64,000 nucleotides of DNA, from contig NZ_BCWW01000003.1 of the NCBI RefSeq assembly GCF_001894785.1, forward strand, positions 665,165 through 729,164, in the 5' to 3' direction. Shown here one piece after another: positions 39,460-48,979 of the stretch. Positions within the stretch are counted from its first letter, which is position 1. The number at the start of each line of letters is the position of its first letter. Position numbers and translations under genes: made by a program. This DNA comes from Rhodococcoides fascians NBRC 12155 = LMG 3623 (lineage in GTDB: Bacteria; Actinomycetota; Actinomycetes; Mycobacteriales; Mycobacteriaceae). The notes below the pieces were generated by a model that saw only the letters and a list, made by a program, of their open reading frames with translations, searched no databases and had not been told where the DNA came from.

Positions 39460-40098
39460 ATGACAGGCGCAGCCTCCGAGCAGGAACGCACACCTCGTGT
39501 CCGCATGACGGGGACACAGAGACGCGAGCAGTTGATCGAGGTGGGGCGCACGCTGTTCGCCGAGCGTGGGTACGAGGCGGCGTCGGTGGAGGAGATCGCC
39601 GGACGCGCGAACGTGTCCAAACCGGTGGTCTACGAACACTTCGGGGGCAAGGAAGGCCTCTATGCCGTCATCGTGGATCGCGAGATGTCGACGCTGCTGG
39701 GCATGATCACCAGTTCACTCGAACTCAACCGGTCGCGTATTCGGGTCGAACGAGTCGCGCTCGCCCTGCTGACGTACATCGAGGAGCGCACCGACGGATT
39801 CCGCATTCTGGTCCGCGATTCGCCGGCATCGGCCGAGGACGGCAAGTACTCGTCTCTCCTCAACGAGGCCGTGGGACGCGTCGGGCACATGCTCGCGGGG
39901 GATTTCTCCCGGCGCGGTCTGGATCCGGAATTCGCGCCGATGTATGCGCAGGCGTTGGTCGGCATGGTGTCGATGACGGCCCAGTGGTGGCTCGACGTGC
40001 GAACGCCGCCCAAGGAAGTGGTTGCGGCCCACGTGGTGAACCTGTGCTGGAACGGGCTGACGAATCTGGAGGCGGACCCTCGACTGGCCGAGGAATGA
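39460..40098 (+). CDS. TetR family regulator, mycobacterial Rv1019 type
   Basis: A 212-residue TetR protein. After a short polar leader, the helix-turn-helix (RREQLIEVGRTLFAERGYEAASVEEIAGRANVSKPVVYEHFGGKEGLYA) covers residues about 20-68; the remainder is a helical ligand domain with a conserved YIEERTDGFRILVRDSPA stretch. The position between glmU and mfd matches Rv1019, reported as an autoregulated repressor linked to neighbouring mfd and mazG; whether that holds here is inference. A hairpin follows the stop. Confidence 0.85.
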   Translation: MTGAASEQERTPRVRMTGTQRREQLIEVGRTLFAERGYEAASVEEIAGRANVSKPVVYEHFGGKEGLYAVIVDREMSTLLGMITSSLELNRSRIRVERVALALLTYIEERTDGFRILVRDSPASAEDGKYSSLLNEAVGRVGHMLAGDFSRRGLDPEFAPMYAQALVGMVSMTAQWWLDVRTPPKEVVAAHVVNLCWNGLTNLEADPRLAEE

Positions 40099-40127
40099 CA
40101 ACTCTGTTTCGGCTCTCACCGAGGAAA

Positions 40128-40148
40128 AAAGGGGGTATCGTCCCCTTT
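40128..40148 (+). terminator. Hairpin after the tetR gene
   Basis: AAAGGGG and CCCCTTT pair around GTATCGT, about 30 nt after the stop at 40098. The stem ends in TTT followed by GTCGG, so it could work as a weak intrinsic terminator, or as a dyad in the promoter of the next gene. Confidence 0.6.
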
Positions 40149-40286
40149 GTCGGGCGGGAGGGCCGCAACACATCAGGGGCGATTGTCATCCGGACCGATG
40201 CATGTTGGCGTCAAACGTAAAGCTGCTCAGTGGTACCGTTCGGGCGTAATTTGCGCAGTGGAAGTTCAATCGCAGAGGCGGATCCT

Positions 40287-40931
40287 ATGGTCAGGCAGGC
40301 TCGCGCTGAGATCACTCGCGACACCGTGCTTGCAGGCGCAGCGAATGTCTTCCTGCGCCTCGGGTACGCGAACGCAAGCCTCAGTGAAATCATCTCTCAG
40401 TCCCAGGTCACCAAGGGCGCGTTGTACTTCCATTTCGGCTCGAAGGAAGAACTCGCACGTGCCGTCATCGACGAGGGCAATGCGCGTCTGAGCACGGCTT
40501 GCATGCAGTTCAACGACGGGCGCATCCCGGCCCTGGAAGCTGCGATCGGGATCTCCTACATCGTCGTCGACCTCTCCGTCACCGACCCGATGGTGTCGGC
40601 GATGCTGCGTCTGAGCCATCAGATCGGTGATTACCGCGGCACCGAGGGCAACGTCATGGCCGGCTGGAGCGTCGCGTTCGACAAGCTCGCCGCCAAGGCC
40701 ATCGCACAGGGTGACATCGACCCCAGTTCGGATCCGAGCACCATCGGTTCGCTCGTGCTCGAAATCCTCACCGGCGTTCACATGGTCGCCGTCGCTACCT
40801 CCACCACCGAGGAACTGCCCTCGCGGATGGAGCGACTCTGGTACTACCTGCTCCCCGCGCTGGTGCCGACAAACAAGTTGGACTACTTCCGCGAATTCGC
40901 GGCCCGTCGCGTCATTCGCTTCGGTCCGTAG
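40287..40931 (+). CDS. TetR regulator of the gamma-butyrolactone receptor (ScbR/ArpA-like) group
   Basis: A 214-residue protein. Its N-terminal helix-turn-helix (RAEITRDTVLAGAANVFLRLGYANASLSEIISQSQVTKGALYFHFGSKEELARAV) closely follows the ArpA/ScbR pattern, in particular VTKGALYFHFGSKEELA. The C-terminal domain keeps a Trp in the RLWYYLLP region. Such receptors bind gamma-butyrolactone signals in Streptomyces, and rhodococci are reported to make related molecules. No AfsA-type synthase gene is near. The ATG at 40287 follows GAGGCGGA at good spacing. It is the second TetR gene in a row and stands 163 nt upstream of mfd. Confidence 0.75.
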   Translation: MVRQARAEITRDTVLAGAANVFLRLGYANASLSEIISQSQVTKGALYFHFGSKEELARAVIDEGNARLSTACMQFNDGRIPALEAAIGISYIVVDLSVTDPMVSAMLRLSHQIGDYRGTEGNVMAGWSVAFDKLAAKAIAQGDIDPSSDPSTIGSLVLEILTGVHMVAVATSTTEELPSRMERLWYYLLPALVPTNKLDYFREFAARRVIRFGP

Positions 40932-41093
40932 TTCGGGCCCCCAGTTCCAGGCTCTGATTTCGAGGCCCTGATTCTCGGGCTCGGTCCTGGTTCGACGGCA
41001 TCTCCCGCGTGTCACGGTGTCGGTGCGCTCCCATAGACTCGACGGGACTGTGCGTGCGCAGCCATCGCCTCGACTCGTTCAGGAGCATTGCTG

Positions 41094-44000
41094 TTGTCTT
41101 CCGATTCCCTGCCTGCCATGACCACGTCCGGGCCGGCCCCGATCGTTCCCGACGCGGCGCTTCACCTTTCGGGGCTCGCCAGTGTCGCGTTGACGGATGC
41201 GTCGATGGTCGCGGTCGCCGACGCGATCGGAACGGCCGAGCACACGTTGATCGGGCCGCACTCGGTGCGCCCGTTCGTGGCCGCCGCAATCGCGCAGCAC
41301 ACCCAACTTCTGATCGTCACGGCGACGGGACGCGAAGCCGACGACCTGACGAGTGAACTCACCCAGATTCTCGGTGGCGGCGTCGCCATGTTCCCGTCGT
41401 GGGAGACGCTGCCGCACGAACGGCTCTCCCCGAGCGCCGATACCGTGGGCAAGCGTCTCGATGTGCTCCGTCGTCTCGCCCGCCCCGGCGACAGCGACTA
41501 CGGCGATCCGCTGCGTGTCATCGTCACCACCGTTCGCTCGCTGGTGCAGCCGATGGCCCCGGGTCTCGGCGAGATCGAACCCGTCACGCTCAAAGTCGGT
41601 CTCGATCTGGACTTCGACGGGCTGATCCATCGCCTCGTCGAATTCGGCTACCTGCGCGTCGACATGGTGGGCAAGCGCGGCGAATTCGCCGTCCGCGGCG
41701 GCATTCTCGACCTGTTCTCGCCGACGGCCGATCATCCGATTCGCGTCGAATTCTGGGGCGACGAGATCACCGAGCTCCGCGCATTCGCGGTCTCCGATCA
41801 GCGATCGCTCCCCGATCACGAGGTCGATCTCGTCATCGCGCCGCCGTGCCGAGAATTGCTTCTCACGCAGGAGGTTCGGGATCGCGCGGCCGTGCTCGCC
41901 GCCGACAATGCCGGTGACACCGCGTTGGTCGAGATGCTGGACAAGCTGTCGGCCGGAGTCCCGGTGGAGGGCATGGAGGCGCTGCTGCCGCTGCTGCAAC
42001 CCGGCGAGTTGCAACTGCTCGCCGACACACTGCCCGCCGGGACCCACGTCCTGCTCTGCGATCCCGAGCGAATCCGAACTCGCGCAACCGATTTGGTCCG
42101 CACCGGACAGGAATTCCTCGAAGCGTCCTGGACTGCGGCATCCATCGGTGGAGCCGCGCCACTGGATACGTCCACCCTCGATACGTCCAGCCTCGAGGGG
42201 GCCTCGCTCGATCTCGGTGCCTCCGCGTACCGCTCGCTGCGGCAGGTACGTGAATCGGCCCAGGTGCACGGTCGGCCGTGGTGGACCATCAGCCCCTTGG
42301 CGTCGGGGAACGGCGAAGAAGTGGAGCTCGCCGTCGATCCCGTGCCCGAGGTGCGAGGTTCCGAGGAAGCGTTGACGGCGCTGTACGCCACCCTGCGAGC
42401 TCACATCGCCACCGGGGGACGGGCCGTCATCTCCGTGGCCGGAGCCGGCACCGCCAAGCGCATCATCGAGCGCCTCGCCGAGGCCGAAGTGCCTGCTGCA
42501 CATCTCGATTCCGGCGCCGTCCCGGTTCCGGACGTCGTCAACGTCCTGTGCGGATCGTTGCACGACGGTCTGGTGTTTCCCGACGCAAAGCTCGTGGTCG
42601 TCACCGAGAGCGATCTCACCGGCAACCGTGTCGCGGCGGCGGGGGAGGGACGCAAGCTACCGGCGAAGCGGCGCAATCAGGTCGATCCGCTGGCTCTCGT
42701 CGCCGGCGACAGCGTCGTCCACGATCAGCACGGCATCGGCCGGTTCGTCGAGATGGTCGAGCGCACCATCGGCGGTGCCCGGCGCGAATACCTCGTCGTC
42801 GAATACGCGCCGAGCAAGCGCGGTCATCCCGGCGACCGCCTGTTCGTGCCGATGGATTCGCTCGATCAACTCTCGCGCTACGTCGGCGGCGAACTGCCGA
42901 CACTGAGCAAGCTCGGCGGGTCCGACTGGGCGAACACCAAACGCAAGGCGCGCAAGGCGGTTCGCGAGATCGCCGGCGAACTCGTGCAACTGTATGCCGC
43001 TCGTCAGGCGGCTCCGGGGCACGCCTTCGGGGCCGACACTCCGTGGCAGCGCGAGATGGAAGATGCGTTCGGGTTCACCGAGACGGTCGATCAGATGACA
43101 GCCATCACCGAGGTCAAGGCCGACATGGAGAAGGCCGTCCCGATGGACCGCGTCATCCTCGGCGATGTGGGTTACGGCAAGACCGAGATCGCCGTGCGCG
43201 CCGCGTTCAAGGCAGTTCAGGACGGCAAGCAGGTGGCCGTCCTGGTCCCGACAACGCTTCTCGCTCAACAGCATCTGCAGACGTTCACCGCGCGGATGGC
43301 GTCGTTCCCGGTGACGGTCAAAGGGCTCTCGCGCTTCACCCACGGTGCCGATTCCAAAGAAGTGATGGCCGGATTGGCCGACGGCACCGTCGACATCGTC
43401 GTCGGCACGCACAGGTTGCTGCAGACCGGTGTCGCCTGGAAGGACCTCGGCCTGGTCATCGTCGACGAGGAGCAGCGTTTCGGCGTCGAGCACAAGGAGC
43501 ACATCAAGTCGCTCCGTACTCACGTCGACGTGCTGACGATGTCGGCCACCCCGATTCCGCGAACGCTGGAGATGAGCCTGGCGGGCATTCGCGAGATGTC
43601 GACCATCCTCACCCCGCCCGAGGAGCGGCATCCGGTGCTGACCTACGTCGGTGCCTACAACGACAAGCAGGTTGCCGCCGCCATCCGGCGTGAATTGCTG
43701 CGCGACGGCCAGGTGTTCTTCGTGCACAACCGAGTGAGCTCGATCGACAAGGCCGCCAAGAAGATTCGGGATCTCGTCCCCGAGGCGCGAGTGGCGACCG
43801 CACACGGTCAAATGAACGAGGAAACTCTCGAACGCACCGTGCAGGGTTTCTGGCAACGCGAGACCGACGTGTTGGTGTGCACCACCATCATCGAGACCGG
43901 TCTCGACATCTCCAACGCCAACACGCTGATCGTCGAACGCTCCGATTCGCTCGGCCTGTCCCAGCTGCATCAGCTGCGCGGTCGAGTGGGTCGTAGCCGC

Positions 44001-44783
44001 GAACGCGGGTACGCGTACTTCCTGTACCCGCCGGAGAAGCCGCTCACCGAAACCGCCTACGACCGTTTGGCGACCATCTCGCAGAACTCCGACCTCGGAG
44101 CCGGTATGGCCGTGGCGATGAAGGACCTCGAAATTCGTGGTGCCGGAAACGTTCTGGGAGCCGAGCAGTCGGGCCACGTCGCCGGCGTCGGATTCGATCT
44201 GTACGTGCGGCTCGTCGGTGAAGCGGTCGAGGCCTACCGCGCTGCCGCCGACGGTAAGCCGATCACGACGGACGAGGCACCCAAGGAAGTGCGTATCGAC
44301 CTCCCCGTCGATGCGAACATCCCGCCGGATTACGTCACCAGCGACCGGCTTCGGCTCGAGGGCTACCGGAAGCTCGCCGCCGCGGCCGACTCCGAGGGCA
44401 TCGACGCCGTCATCGACGAACTCGTCGATCGCTACGGCCCGCTACCCGAGGAGGTCGGCCGCCTGGTCTCCATCGCGAAGCTGCGCTTGATCGCTAAGGA
44501 GTACGGCCTGACCGACGTCAATGTGGCCGGGACACAGGTGAAATTGGCTCCGATGGACCTGCCCGATTCCAAGCAGATCAGGCTCAAGCGCCTCTACCCG
44601 AGCGCGACGTATCGTGCGACCACCGGAGTGGTGCAGCTGCCGTTGCCCCGCGTCGAAGGCGGCGGTGTCGGAGCGGCGCGCGTCCGCGATGTCGAATTGG
44701 TGCAGTTCATCGCCGATCTCATCCTATCCTTGGACGGGAAGCCATCTCGGTCCGTCCTGTTGGAGCAAACTGTGGGGGTGTAG
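41094..44783 (+). CDS. mfd: Transcription-repair coupling factor
   Basis: Removes RNA polymerase stalled at DNA lesions and recruits UvrA. About 1229 residues, the usual size: UvrB-like N-terminal domains, the RNA-polymerase interaction domain around [11 protein letters not shown], and a RecG-like translocase with GDVGYGKTE (Walker A), DEEQRFGV (DEEQ box), [13 protein letters not shown] and [15 protein letters not shown], then the C-terminal D7 domain. Start choice: TTG at 41094 lies 8 nt after AGGAG; TTG at 41088 is too close, and an ATG at 41118 is possible. mazG begins 3 nt after the stop. Confidence 0.95.
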   Translation: MSSDSLPAMTTSGPAPIVPDAALHLSGLASVALTDASMVAVADAIGTAEHTLIGPHSVRPFVAAAIAQHTQLLIVTATGREADDLTSELTQILGGGVAMFPSWETLPHERLSPSADTVGKRLDVLRRLARPGDSDYGDPLRVIVTTVRSLVQPMAPGLGEIEPVTLKVGLDLDFDGLIHRLVEFGYLRVDMVGKRGEFAVRGGILDLFSPTADHPIRVEFWGDEITELRAFAVSDQRSLPDHEVDLVIAPPCRELLLTQEVRDRAAVLAADNAGDTALVEMLDKLSAGVPVEGMEALLPLLQPGELQLLADTLPAGTHVLLCDPERIRTRATDLVRTGQEFLEASWTAASIGGAAPLDTSTLDTSSLEGASLDLGASAYRSLRQVRESAQVHGRPWWTISPLASGNGEEVELAVDPVPEVRGSEEALTALYATLRAHIATGGRAVISVAGAGTAKRIIERLAEAEVPAAHLDSGAVPVPDVVNVLCGSLHDGLVFPDAKLVVVTESDLTGNRVAAAGEGRKLPAKRRNQVDPLALVAGDSVVHDQHGIGRFVEMVERTIGGARREYLVVEYAPSKRGHPGDRLFVPMDSLDQLSRYVGGELPTLSKLGGSDWANTKRKARKAVREIAGELVQLYAARQAAPGHAFGADTPWQREMEDAFGFTETVDQMTAITEVKADMEKAVPMDRVILGDVGYGKTEIAVRAAFKAVQDGKQVAVLVPTTLLAQQHLQTFTARMASFPVTVKGLSRFTHGADSKEVMAGLADGTVDIVVGTHRLLQTGVAWKDLGLVIVDEEQRFGVEHKEHIKSLRTHVDVLTMSATPIPRTLEMSLAGIREMSTILTPPEERHPVLTYVGAYNDKQVAAAIRRELLRDGQVFFVHNRVSSIDKAAKKIRDLVPEARVATAHGQMNEETLERTVQGFWQRETDVLVCTTIIETGLDISNANTLIVERSDSLGLSQLHQLRGRVGRSRERGYAYFLYPPEKPLTETAYDRLATISQNSDLGAGMAVAMKDLEIRGAGNVLGAEQSGHVAGVGFDLYVRLVGEAVEAYRAAADGKPITTDEAPKEVRIDLPVDANIPPDYVTSDRLRLEGYRKLAAAADSEGIDAVIDELVDRYGPLPEEVGRLVSIAKLRLIAKEYGLTDVNVAGTQVKLAPMDLPDSKQIRLKRLYPSATYRATTGVVQLPLPRVEGGGVGAARVRDVELVQFIADLILSLDGKPSRSVLLEQTVGV

Positions 44784-44785
44784 CG

Positions 44786-45700
44786 GTGACGATCGTTCTG
44801 CTCGACCCTGTTCGTCCTACTCAGGTACCGGTGGACGCCGTCGAATTTCTCGGTGGCGCAGTGCAGTTCACCGAAGAGGTTCCGGTGAAGGTGCGCTGGT
44901 TGTTCTCCGGCACCGCCGCGCCCGACGACGTCGATGCCGTGTTGGTGAGCACCGACCGGACCAATCCCGATGTACAGAACCGGATCGCCCGCGGCGAACG
45001 CGTCGTCGCGGCCGAGAAGCTTCCTGGCGACGACGTCATCGCGGCGGTTCAGCTGATGGACCGTTTGCGTAGCGTCGGCGGCTGGGAAGCTCAGCAGACG
45101 CACGAGTCGCTGCGCGGTTATCTTCTGGAAGAGACCTACGAGCTGCTCGACGCCATCGCCGCCGGCAACTTGGTCGACCTCCGTGAAGAGCTGGGAGACC
45201 TGTTGTTACAGGTGCTCTTTCACTCCCGGATCGCCCAGGACGCCGCCGAGGACCCCTTCGACGTCGATGACGTTGCCGCAGGTCTGGTGCGGAAGCTGAC
45301 ACACCGCAGCCCGCATCTGAGCCGAACCGACACCGGACCGATCGACATCGTCGAGCAGGAGCGGATGTGGGAAGAGAAGAAAGCGTCGGAAAAAGCCAGG
45401 GGCTCCTGCCTGGACGGCATCGCGATGTCTCAGCCGTCACTTGCATTGGCGCAGAAGGTGATCGGACGCGCCAGCAAAGCAGGATTGCCCGACGAGCTCG
45501 TTCCGGACGGTCTACGGGTCGTCCACATCGGCGTCGACCATTCGAACGGCGGGGACAGTGCCGAGGACGCATTACGGCGTCGAGTACTCGATTTCGCGGC
45601 GTTGATCCGTAATGCCGAGGCATCGGCCCGCAATGCGGGCGTCACGCCGGGAGAGATGAGTGCGTTGGATTGGATCGAACACTGGGGTCTACGCGGCTGA
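44786..45700 (+). CDS. mazG: Nucleoside triphosphate pyrophosphohydrolase MazG
   Basis: House-cleaning enzyme that hydrolyses abnormal NTPs to NMP and pyrophosphate. The 304-residue protein has an N-terminal extension of about 100 residues typical of actinobacterial MazG and one MazG domain with the metal-binding EExxE and ExxD pattern in LLEETYELLDAI and DLREELGDLLLQVLFHS. GTG start 3 nt after mfd. It overlaps the end of the converging P-type ATPase gene by 12 nt. Confidence 0.93.
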   Translation: MTIVLLDPVRPTQVPVDAVEFLGGAVQFTEEVPVKVRWLFSGTAAPDDVDAVLVSTDRTNPDVQNRIARGERVVAAEKLPGDDVIAAVQLMDRLRSVGGWEAQQTHESLRGYLLEETYELLDAIAAGNLVDLREELGDLLLQVLFHSRIAQDAAEDPFDVDDVAAGLVRKLTHRSPHLSRTDTGPIDIVEQERMWEEKKASEKARGSCLDGIAMSQPSLALAQKVIGRASKAGLPDELVPDGLRVVHIGVDHSNGGDSAEDALRRRVLDFAALIRNAEASARNAGVTPGEMSALDWIEHWGLRG

Positions 45701-47668
45701 CCGGGACGCTTTCTGCTTCCAGGCACGCGAAGACAGCAATCGCATCCCGTTCAAAGCGACGATAACCGTGGAGCTTTCGTGACCGGCCACGCCGATCGGG
45801 GGCGGTAGGGTGCCGATCAGATCCCAGGCGACCAGCACGACGATGAACGTCGCCGCAATTACCAGGTTCGCGACCACGATGCGGTGAGCCCGCCGCGAAA
45901 GCGCGATGACGGACGCCAGGGCACCGAGGTCGTCGCGGATCAGGACGGCATCGGCGGTGTCGAGCGCGAGATCGGATCCTCGACGTCCCATGGCGACACC
46001 GATGTCGGCCGTGGCCATCGCCGGCGCGTCGTTGACGCCGTCGCCGACCAACAGCACTCGCCGCGGGGTCTCGCCGTCGGTACGTTCGTTCTGCAGTTGT
46101 GTGACGGCCTCGGCCTTGTCCTGGGGCAGCAGCCCCGCGCGCACGTCGACAATTCCGGCGCGCGCTGCCACTGCTCGAGCAACGCGGTCGTTGTCGCCGG
46201 TGAGAAGCACCGCTGGGGTGCCGACCAGTTCTTCGAGACCTGCGACCGTGGTGTCGGCTTCGGCGCGAACGATGTCGACGAGTCCGATCACCGCGATCGC
46301 TTCTCCGTCGAGGTGCACGATCACCGCCGTCATGCCCTCGGCTTCTCGAAGGGCGGCGGTGCGCTCGGCCGGGGCGTTCGTGTTGTGCTGTGCGGCTTCG
46401 GGTTTCGTGACCGTGACGATGCGGCCGTCGACCGTTGCCGTGACTCCCATGCCGGGTGTCGAATCGAAGTGCGTTGCGGTCGGTATCGACACACCTCTAG
46501 CCTTCGCGAATTCGACGACGGCAGTCCCGATGGGATGCTCACTCCCGTTCTCCGCTGCAGCTGCCAGGCGGAGTACCTCGTGCTCGGTGAACTCACCCAG
46601 CGCGTCGATGCGTTCGACTCGCGGTGTTCCCTCGGTCAGGGTTCCCGTCTTGTCGAAGGCGACCGTGTCGATGGAGCGCAGCTGTTCCATCGCCACGGCA
46701 GACTTGACCAGTACGCCGTTTCTGCCCGCGGTGGCCATCGCTGCGAGTAGGGGCGGCATGGTCGCCAGGACCACCGCGCACGGTGACGCGACGATCATGA
46801 ACGTCATCGCTCGCAGCAACGACGATTCGAGGTCGTTCCCGAGCAGCATCGGCACCGCGAATATCGCTGCGGTACAGAGCACGACGGTCTTCGAGTAGTA
46901 CTGCTCGACTTTCTCGATGAACAGTTGCTTCTCGGCCTTGGTCTCGGACGCATGCTCGACCATGGTGACGATGCGCGCGATGATCGTGTCGGACGGGTCG
47001 ACGTCGATTCTGATCCGTAGTGCGCCAGTGCCGTTGATGGTTCCGGCGAACACCTCGTCGCCCACGGATTTCGAGACGGGTACCGATTCTCCGGTGATCG
47101 AGGCCTGATCGATGTCGGATGCACCGTCGACTATGGTGCCTTCACCCGAAATGCGTTCGCCGGGGCGCACTGTCACGATGTCGCCCGGACGGAGGTCGGA
47201 TGCGTCGACCGTTCGTTCGTGGCCGGAGGTGTCGAGCACGGTCGCGGTCTCGGGTGCCAGATCCAGCAAACTCCGAATCGAGTCGGCGGTGCGTCTGGTG
47301 AGCACCGCTTCGAGGGCACCGGACGTGGCGAAAATGACGATCAGCAGTGCGCCGTCGAAGATCTGCCCGATCGCGGCGGCACCGAGTGCGGCGACGATCA
47401 TCAGCAGGTCGACGTCGAGCGTTCGGTCCCGCAGCGCCCGGAGTCCTTCCAGCGCAGGCTCCCACCCACCGGTGGCGTAGCAGGCGAGGTAGAGCGCCCA
47501 GTACGTCCATGTCGGCGCGTCGATCAACTGCGCGAGAAGTCCGAGGGCGAACAGTGCCGTCGCGGCCAGCGCCCATCTGACTTCGGTGATGTCGACGAGA
47601 CGGGTGCGGCTCGCGCCGGCTGGGGGTCGCACGTCGGCCTGTGCCGGGGCGGTGCTGGTGAAAGTCAT
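45689..47668 (-). CDS. P1B-type metal-transporting ATPase with SPC motif (P1B-4-like)
   Basis: A 659-residue heavy-metal efflux ATPase with no N-terminal metal-binding domain. Motifs: phosphatase TGES (192-195), membrane metal site SPC (295-297) instead of CPC, phosphorylated Asp339 in DKTGTLTEG, SEHPIG, GDGVNDAPA, and HESST in the last helices at about residue 630. SPC together with HE(G/S)-type residues marks the P1B-4 group (CoaT, mycobacterial CtpD/CtpJ), which exports Co, Fe(II), Ni or Zn. The divergent ArsR regulator supports metal-induced expression. The ATG at 47668 follows GAGGAACGAAGG. Confidence 0.9.
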   Translation of the reverse strand: MTFTSTAPAQADVRPPAGASRTRLVDITEVRWALAATALFALGLLAQLIDAPTWTYWALYLACYATGGWEPALEGLRALRDRTLDVDLLMIVAALGAAAIGQIFDGALLIVIFATSGALEAVLTRRTADSIRSLLDLAPETATVLDTSGHERTVDASDLRPGDIVTVRPGERISGEGTIVDGASDIDQASITGESVPVSKSVGDEVFAGTINGTGALRIRIDVDPSDTIIARIVTMVEHASETKAEKQLFIEKVEQYYSKTVVLCTAAIFAVPMLLGNDLESSLLRAMTFMIVASPCAVVLATMPPLLAAMATAGRNGVLVKSAVAMEQLRSIDTVAFDKTGTLTEGTPRVERIDALGEFTEHEVLRLAAAAENGSEHPIGTAVVEFAKARGVSIPTATHFDSTPGMGVTATVDGRIVTVTKPEAAQHNTNAPAERTAALREAEGMTAVIVHLDGEAIAVIGLVDIVRAEADTTVAGLEELVGTPAVLLTGDNDRVARAVAARAGIVDVRAGLLPQDKAEAVTQLQNERTDGETPRRVLLVGDGVNDAPAMATADIGVAMGRRGSDLALDTADAVLIRDDLGALASVIALSRRAHRIVVANLVIAATFIVVLVAWDLIGTLPPPIGVAGHESSTVIVALNGMRLLSSRAWKQKASRSAA

Positions 47669-47712
47669 GTGGGCCTTCGTTCCTCGGAGAGTGCGAACCT
47701 CACCGTACAGGA

Positions 47713-47750
47713 TTACATGAAGACCTTTACATGTGTACATAAACTATAGT
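47713..47750. promoter_or_regulatory. Divergent ATPase/arsR control region with -10 box
   Basis: Contains two TTACATG direct repeats (47713 and 47728), a short ATGT-GT-ACAT dyad (47731-47740) and TATAGT at 47745-47750. The last base of that -10-like hexamer is 6 nt before the arsR ATG, so the mRNA would begin at or next to the start codon (leaderless). The repeats are candidates for the ArsR operator. Confidence 0.55.
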
Positions 47751-47756
47751 GGTCGT

Positions 47757-48125
47757 ATGGGACATGGAGTCGAGGGACGCAGCACGCCGCCTGCGCAGCT
47801 CGATGCCGAATCTGCCGCCACGGTGGCCGCGACCCTCCAGGCTCTGGCCACGCCGAGCCGACTGCGCATTCTGACGCAGCTACGGCAGGGGCCGAGCGGG
47901 GTCAACGATTTGGCCGAGGCAGTGGAAATGGAACAGTCGGCGGTATCTCATCAGCTCCGTTTGTTACGCGCCATGGGGCTGGTCACCGGAACTCGCTCGG
48001 GCCGAAGCGTCATCTATCGCCTGTACGACAACCACGTCGCGATGCTGCTCGACGAGGCCGTCTACCACATCGAGCACCTCGGAATGTCGGCATCGGATTT
48101 CCCCTCCGATGCCGACTCCGCCTGA
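47757..48125 (+). CDS. ArsR/SmtB family metal-sensing repressor
   Basis: A 122-residue winged-helix repressor: LATPSRLRILTQLRQGPSGVNDLAEAVEMEQSAVSHQLRLLRAMGLVTGTRSGRSVIYRLYDNHV is the full DNA-binding core. The C-terminal helix DNHVAMLLDEAVYHIEHLG carries His and Glu/Asp at the spacing of the alpha-5 metal site of the NmtR/SmtB type; a VCDL-type Cys motif is absent. Divergent from the P1B-4 ATPase, which it presumably represses until Co, Ni or Zn binds. No ribosome site precedes the ATG at 47757, in keeping with a leaderless mRNA. Confidence 0.88.
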   Translation: MGHGVEGRSTPPAQLDAESAATVAATLQALATPSRLRILTQLRQGPSGVNDLAEAVEMEQSAVSHQLRLLRAMGLVTGTRSGRSVIYRLYDNHVAMLLDEAVYHIEHLGMSASDFPSDADSA

Positions 48126-48241
48126 GATGTTCTCACTCGCCCCAATACTCGCGCTGGGGGGATATTCCTCGTCCCTCGGGTTGGGATCAATGTGGGTTTC
48201 AGTCGGTCAGAGTGCAACAAAGGCGCATTGATCCGGTCCGG

Positions 48242-48883
48242 CTACCTACGCCAGAACAGGTGATGAGTCATACCGCTGCTGCTCGGGACAACTTCGTGCT
48301 CGAATCTGTCGTTCAGTTCGTCGGGTGAATCCCACAGCTTCAGGCCCGAGCCGAATTCGATGGGTGCGACGGCGATGTGCATGGTGTCGACCAGATCTGC
48401 GTCGAGGAATTCGCGGATACTCGTGACGCCACCGCCGAGTCGCACGTCCTTCCCGTCGGCCGCCTCCTTCGCCTGTTTCAGTACGTCGGCGGGCTCGCCG
48501 TCGACGAAGTGAAACGTGGTGTCGGAGAGTGTGATCGACGGCCGTTCGTGGTGGGTGAGCACGAAGACGGGCGTGTGGAACGGCGGCTCGTCACCCCACC
48601 AGCCCTGCCACTCGTGATCGGCCCAGGGTCCGCGTTGTGGCCCGAACTTGTGTCGGCCCATGATCTCGGCACCGATGTTGCGGGCGAAGTCGCGGGCGAA
48701 GTAGTCGTCGAGTCCGCGGCTACCGCTCGAACCGGCGTTTCCAGGAAAACTGGCGGTGGCGAAGTACCACCTCATCAGTGCCAGATGGTCGAGACCGAAC
48801 GGGCTCTCGAGGCTCTGGTCCTCGCCCGCAGCAATCCCGTCGCTCGAGACGGTGAAATTCTGTACCCGAACCAGCTGACCCAT
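48242..48883 (-). CDS. RibD/DHFR-like reductase family protein
   Basis: A 213-residue member of the RibD C-terminal/dihydrofolate-reductase-like family: VRVQNFTVSSDGIAAG opening, a central EIMGRHKFGP, TPVFVLTHHERP, then KDVRLGGGVTSIREFLDADLVDTMHIAVAPI. The GGG loop would bind NADPH. Such proteins are common in actinobacteria and the substrate is unknown. The ATG at 48883 follows GGGAG. The 116 nt between it and arsR contain no gene. Confidence 0.83.
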   Translation of the reverse strand: MGQLVRVQNFTVSSDGIAAGEDQSLESPFGLDHLALMRWYFATASFPGNAGSSGSRGLDDYFARDFARNIGAEIMGRHKFGPQRGPWADHEWQGWWGDEPPFHTPVFVLTHHERPSITLSDTTFHFVDGEPADVLKQAKEAADGKDVRLGGGVTSIREFLDADLVDTMHIAVAPIEFGSGLKLWDSPDELNDRFEHEVVPSSSGMTHHLFWRR

Positions 48884-48979
48884 ATGTGCTCCCGATGTCG
48901 ATGACGAAAACATACGACGGTGTAGACCGAACCGCGTGCACGAACTCACCGCCCGGACGGGGTGGGGCCGGCGATTGAA

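Noticed and set aside
42278..43693. 471-codon plus-strand frame inside mfd
   Set aside because: Out-of-frame shadow of mfd, which has all its helicase motifs; the translation is Arg/Gly-rich with no domain.
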